DNA of 64,000 nt from Echinococcus granulosus (taxonomy: Eukaryota > Platyhelminthes > Cestoda > Cyclophyllidea > Taeniidae), in NCBI RefSeq assembly GCF_000524195.1, contig NW_020170397.1, positions 1,184,725 through 1,248,724 of the forward strand. The letters are read 5' to 3'. The position numbers and the translations under genes were made by a program. This document shows positions 60,814 to 64,000 of the stretch, piece by piece. Numbering within the stretch: the stretch's first letter is position 1; each line of letters opens with the position of its first letter. The notes under the pieces are model-generated. The model ran no database searches. It saw only the letters and a program-made list of their open reading frames with translations, and had not been told where the DNA came from.

Positions 60814-61614
60814 ATGCTGGTTCATCGGAAGGGTCTCTCCGTTAGGGTTAATTCTGTCGGTCGTTCAGAAAATAAGGAACTCAAGAAAGTAGGCTTTAGT
60901 TGTTAGTTCACTCCTTAGGAACCCGTCAAGCATGTCAACGACAAGGAAGCTATTATGGAAATTGATAACAAGGAAAATGGTGGTATTCCATTGAAGAAGA
61001 CGACAAAAGCCCCTTCATTAACTATTTACAAAGACAATATGTCGTCATTTTGTCAACATTGTGGGGCAAAGAGGTCTGGGGATGGAAAGGCTGAAGAGAA
61101 AGCATGTGCATCAACGCAGACCACTGAGGCAGCACCAGTGAACGTAAAGGAAATGCTTTCTTCAGGTAAGGTGTGGTAATTAGACACCTGTCTTAGAAAC
61201 TCCCCCAGTTGAATACTGGGTGGATTTGGCGGAGCAGCGCCGTGAAGCCTTAGTTGAAACTTTGGACGAGAATAAGGAAGTAAAGACGCTTTTATGAATT
61301 TAATGCTCTAGCTGTGCGAACTTGTTGAAGTTTTGCAAACTGAAATCACACGCCTGTCGAAGATCGAGGAGTCTTTGCAAAGGTTCGTAAGTGACATTAA
61401 GGTGAGCAACTCCTTCCATTTCGTCAACTAGGTTTTTGGAAAATTCGCTTATTTCGTCCTTATTCGGTTTTGATTTCATACATTGCTTTGTGACTGAAAG
61501 TGTTGTTTAGCTTTGCGGTTAGTCGTAACTCATTAATTTTTCTAATGTTAAAGTGTTTCTTCAATGTATGCTTTTTAGGCACTCGGAGTAGAAGCTGCAG
61601 AGTCACGATCGTGA
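60814..61614 (+). CDS. GMNN: geminin (DNA replication licensing inhibitor)
   Basis: Five exons, 60814-60888, 60919-61165, 61197-61279, 61312-61401 and 61579-61614 (531 nt, 176 aa, all phases agree, TGA stop). Geminin binds CDT1 through a coiled coil to block re-licensing of origins and is destroyed by the APC/C at mitotic exit. The sequence shows a full destruction box RKGLSVRVN (residues 5-13, RxxLxxxxN), a KEN box (43-45), and the family core EYWVDLAEQRREAL (113-126) followed by ETLDENKEL and EVLQTEITRLSKIEESLQ (coiled coil about 112-165). Human geminin has QYWKEVAEKRRKAL...LKENEKL there. A CxxC pair (FCQHC, 69-73) sits in the middle region. The first three introns are 30, 31 and 32 bp and the fourth is 177 bp. 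The start ATG follows an in-frame stop. The degron in exon 1 supports this start. It is shorter than the 209-aa human protein. MCIDAS/GMNC relatives are less likely because of the D-box/KEN layout. Confidence 0.88.
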
Positions 61615-63159
61615 GAAGAATGCTTTCTTGTGACTGATCTTTCGATGTCCTGAGCTCCCTCCGATGTAGCCGTTTTGATCACTTTTCCTGTTTTTATCCT
61701 GGGGCTTGTGAATGCACTCTATCAACATTTGTTTTTGGCATTGGATGCTTGTTGCCGTGCGGGAATATACCTTTGTGCATTATTACCTGCTTTCCTCAGT
61801 TGCTTATTCGTGGAAGTTGTAGTGGGCAATGTCAGTCATAAACTGAGTGGCAAGGGAGTGCGGGCTCCGGCATGCGATGCCTGTTTGGACTAGAGCTCTC
61901 AGGTTTTCTGAAAGTGTGCAAGGGATGCTCACAAGAATTTTTGCGGTTGACGTGCAGAGTGTCGGCTGGATGCAGGTGCGGTCATATGGTAAGCGAATAT
62001 CGCTCTATCAGAGGACGTATTCAGTTCTGGAGCTCTCCACTAGCCGCGGGTTCTATCGTCGCAAGACGTTGGTAGTCTATCGGTCCCTTTTGTACACCAG
62101 TAATAACCTTCCACATTGGTAGTTCCTAGGATAGGTGGGAATGATTGCAGTATTGAAGCCAAGAAGGGGCTTTGGTCGAAATGGATAGCAGTTCTGATCT
62201 TATAGGTTGTATACCAAACCCAAACGCCAAGGAGGGTAGACATCAGCCGATGACGACCGAATCTAAGGAGGCTCGCTAAAGAATACCCAAAATAGGGTTT
62301 GATTTTGGGAGGCACCCAATTCGGATTTCTGCACAATGATCATCAACAAATGGATATTAGGAAAGAATGAGTATTGGCCGGCCATGCAGCACTGGACACA
62401 ACAGCTTACACCAAATTCTAAGGTTAGCAAACTCTTCCTCATTGTCTCGCTTTTGATTAAATATTACAACGAAAAGTAGAATGAGCGCAGGACAAGTTAG
62501 CTGTATAACATGATCTAGCGTTCAACAATACCTCTCAAATCAGTCCCTTTCTGATACAGACCCGATTTGCAGAGGATACGATATTCGGCAAGTCTGAAGA
62601 CCATTGCACAGATGCATTATGGACTCCGACACTCATTGTGACGAGCATCACTATTGTATTGCAGTGTTAATACTTCAGTTCCTGCACACTAAACAACATG
62701 AACTATTCTGCCTAGGTTCGTCATGTTGTCAGTTGATCGCATGATTCTTTAGTTATGCCCATAACCTTCCAGCCTTTCTTTTACTGACAAACTTCCCTTC
62801 ATACTGGTATAGCTTGTTACAACTCCAAGGACGACTTGAGATAGCGGTAAGAGAACTCGAGCCAAAAGGACACCCATCCTGACTTCATTTAACAGAATAG
62901 TTGCATCCATTACGGATCGTTGAACCTGCAGTCTCACTGCAGAGTGGTTATTTAAGTGCCTCCAGCTTTGACAGCTACGCCAGTCCGCTGTCATGCAAGA
63001 GGGGAATTGGAAATAAATTGCAACGATATCCGACGCGAACGTTGCTTAATTAAAAGTGCGTGAATTACGTGGACAAAAGATATCCTCTATAGGTCCACAC
63101 TAGCTAAATGGAACTTATTGACATAAGAGGAAAGTGACAAGGCAAACCAGATATAGTGT
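61615..63159. other. 3' flank of geminin, possible minus-strand exon
   Basis: The first part probably holds the geminin 3' UTR. On the minus strand, about 62780-62940 is open behind a ctgcag acceptor (SVMDATILLNEVRMGVLL) and might be an exon of the same unknown gene as 63611-63920, but this is weak. Confidence 0.3.
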
Positions 63160-63355
63160 AATACGATGGTGGTTTATCCCTCGGTTCCGGTGAGGCGCCA
63201 CTTTTGTACTTCGAATTAGCCCCCTTGTACCTCGCTGGGTGGGCTGGCCTTTTGGGCCATGCCAATAGCCCAGACACCTTCTCCGTGCTGAATATATATA
63301 TTCTGCCCGAGTATTGTGTCTTCTTTCGTCTTAAGGGAGTCTCGGGACGCTACAA
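63160..63355 (+). repeat. dispersed repeat family, copy 12 (full length)
   Basis: The clearest direct copy. It starts aatacgatggtggtttatcc, then tgtacctcgctgggtgggct, then ggccatgccaatagcccaga, then ctgaatatatatattctgcc, and ends gtctcgggacgctacaat. It mirrors copy 5 over almost its whole length. Confidence 0.88.
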
Positions 63356-63610
63356 TAGAGTTATATTTCACTAGACTTTGTTTATGGGAAAGGTTACTAT
63401 GAATAGTTCTTGGCCTATAAAATGCTCTCGTTGCAGGTCGTTACCGTGTAAGACCAATAAACTTCCCTCATTGTTGCTTACAAAGAGGACGGAAATAAGA
63501 AAAATGAATTCTTTGTAAGGATCCAAAGTGTGCCGTTCGTGGCTTATAAGTGATTTAAATACACTAATCGGAACAGAACAATAACAGCAGGAGCTGCATA
63601 GATAACTTAC

Positions 63611-63920
63611 GAAAGAAGAGGTGAATAGTGATTTGATTTTCTTTGCAATGTTTAGGGCATCAGGTCTTCCCTGAAGTTGCAGCGGGTCAAAGCACTGTGA
63701 AGAGCACTTTGCGTTACACCTTCCGCGAATGACCCCGGGTGAAACAAGTAAGTCGACATATAATTTGCTGGTCCCCGACACAAAAATAAAATCTGTATCC
63801 ACTTCATGACGAAAATGTTTCGACGCAGATATTATGGCCATTTGATTCTTCAAATTAGTTGGATATATTTTATCTTTAACGCTATTCGCCGAGCAATATG
63901 ATTGGTTGCCTACAAACAAC
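63611..63920 (-). CDS. internal exon of an unidentified minus-strand gene
   Basis: A 310-nt open stretch lies between a strong acceptor (ttttagtttatttacag, just right of 63920) and a GTAAGT donor (63610-63605). The frame is open for 103 codons, one of the longest in the window. It encodes ASKHFRHEVDTDFIFVSGTS, then KLYVDLLVSPGVIRGRC, then CNAKCSSQCFDPLQLQGRPD. Four Cys within 13 residues suggest a secreted or extracellular region. The IFVSGTSKLYV part faintly recalls the first strand of a sema domain, but this is too weak to call. The gene continues beyond the right edge of the window. Confidence 0.45.
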
Positions 63921-64000
63921 CTGTAAATAAACTAAAAGGGCGGTTCTAATGGAATTCAAGCCTTCGGGACGCCCAAGCCCGTTTCGAGAATGCCGCAATA

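Noticed and set aside
61675..61893. Plus-strand 72-codon hydrophobic frame after geminin
   Set aside because: It begins 61 bp after the geminin stop in T-rich DNA and is most likely 3' UTR.

Overview
The window is eukaryotic. Its genes are interrupted by GT-AG introns, separated by long AT-rich non-coding DNA, and one 100-N assembly gap is present. The best fit is a parasitic flatworm (cestode or trematode). Two plus-strand gene types start with introns of only 28-37 bp and have longer introns toward the 3' end, a trend reported for schistosomes and relatives. The species cannot be told from the sequence.

Left half (about 1.7-34.4 kb, minus strand): one large gene of at least 15 exons encoding a protein 4.1 (EPB41/coracle)-family protein. 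I reconstructed 13 consecutive exons whose splice phases all agree (2820 nt, 940 codons). They encode a low-complexity N-terminal region, a complete FERM domain, an FA-like segment, and then two tandem SPRY domains of the DDX1 type where 4.1 proteins normally carry the spectrin/actin-binding region. Two more probable exons (4012-4293, 1747-1929) supply a linker and a short end resembling the 4.1 C-terminal domain. The first exon upstream of 34420 was not found. A FERM/4.1 protein with tandem SPRY domains is an architecture I do not know, and it is my main candidate for something new.

About 35.5 kb: the plus strand changes abruptly from purine-rich to pyrimidine-rich, which suggests a divergent transcription start zone between the 4.1 gene and the plus-strand genes to its right.

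Right half (35.5-64 kb): two tandem plus-strand equilibrative nucleoside transporter genes (ENT/SLC29; 430 and 450 aa) have identical 12-exon structures and sit about 10 kb apart. A decayed last exon of a third ENT copy lies on the minus strand near 57.5 kb. A five-exon geminin gene (60814-61614) carries a destruction box, a KEN box and the geminin coiled coil. At the right edge there is an internal exon of an unidentified minus-strand gene.

Between these genes lies a dispersed repeat family, roughly 130-200 bp long, with about 12 copies in both orientations. Apart from one copy near 0.6 kb, all recognised copies lie in the right half outside the genes.

No rRNA, tRNA, CRISPR array or bacterial operon structure was recognised. 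Exon boundaries come from hand translation, GT/AG consensus and phase agreement, not from transcripts.
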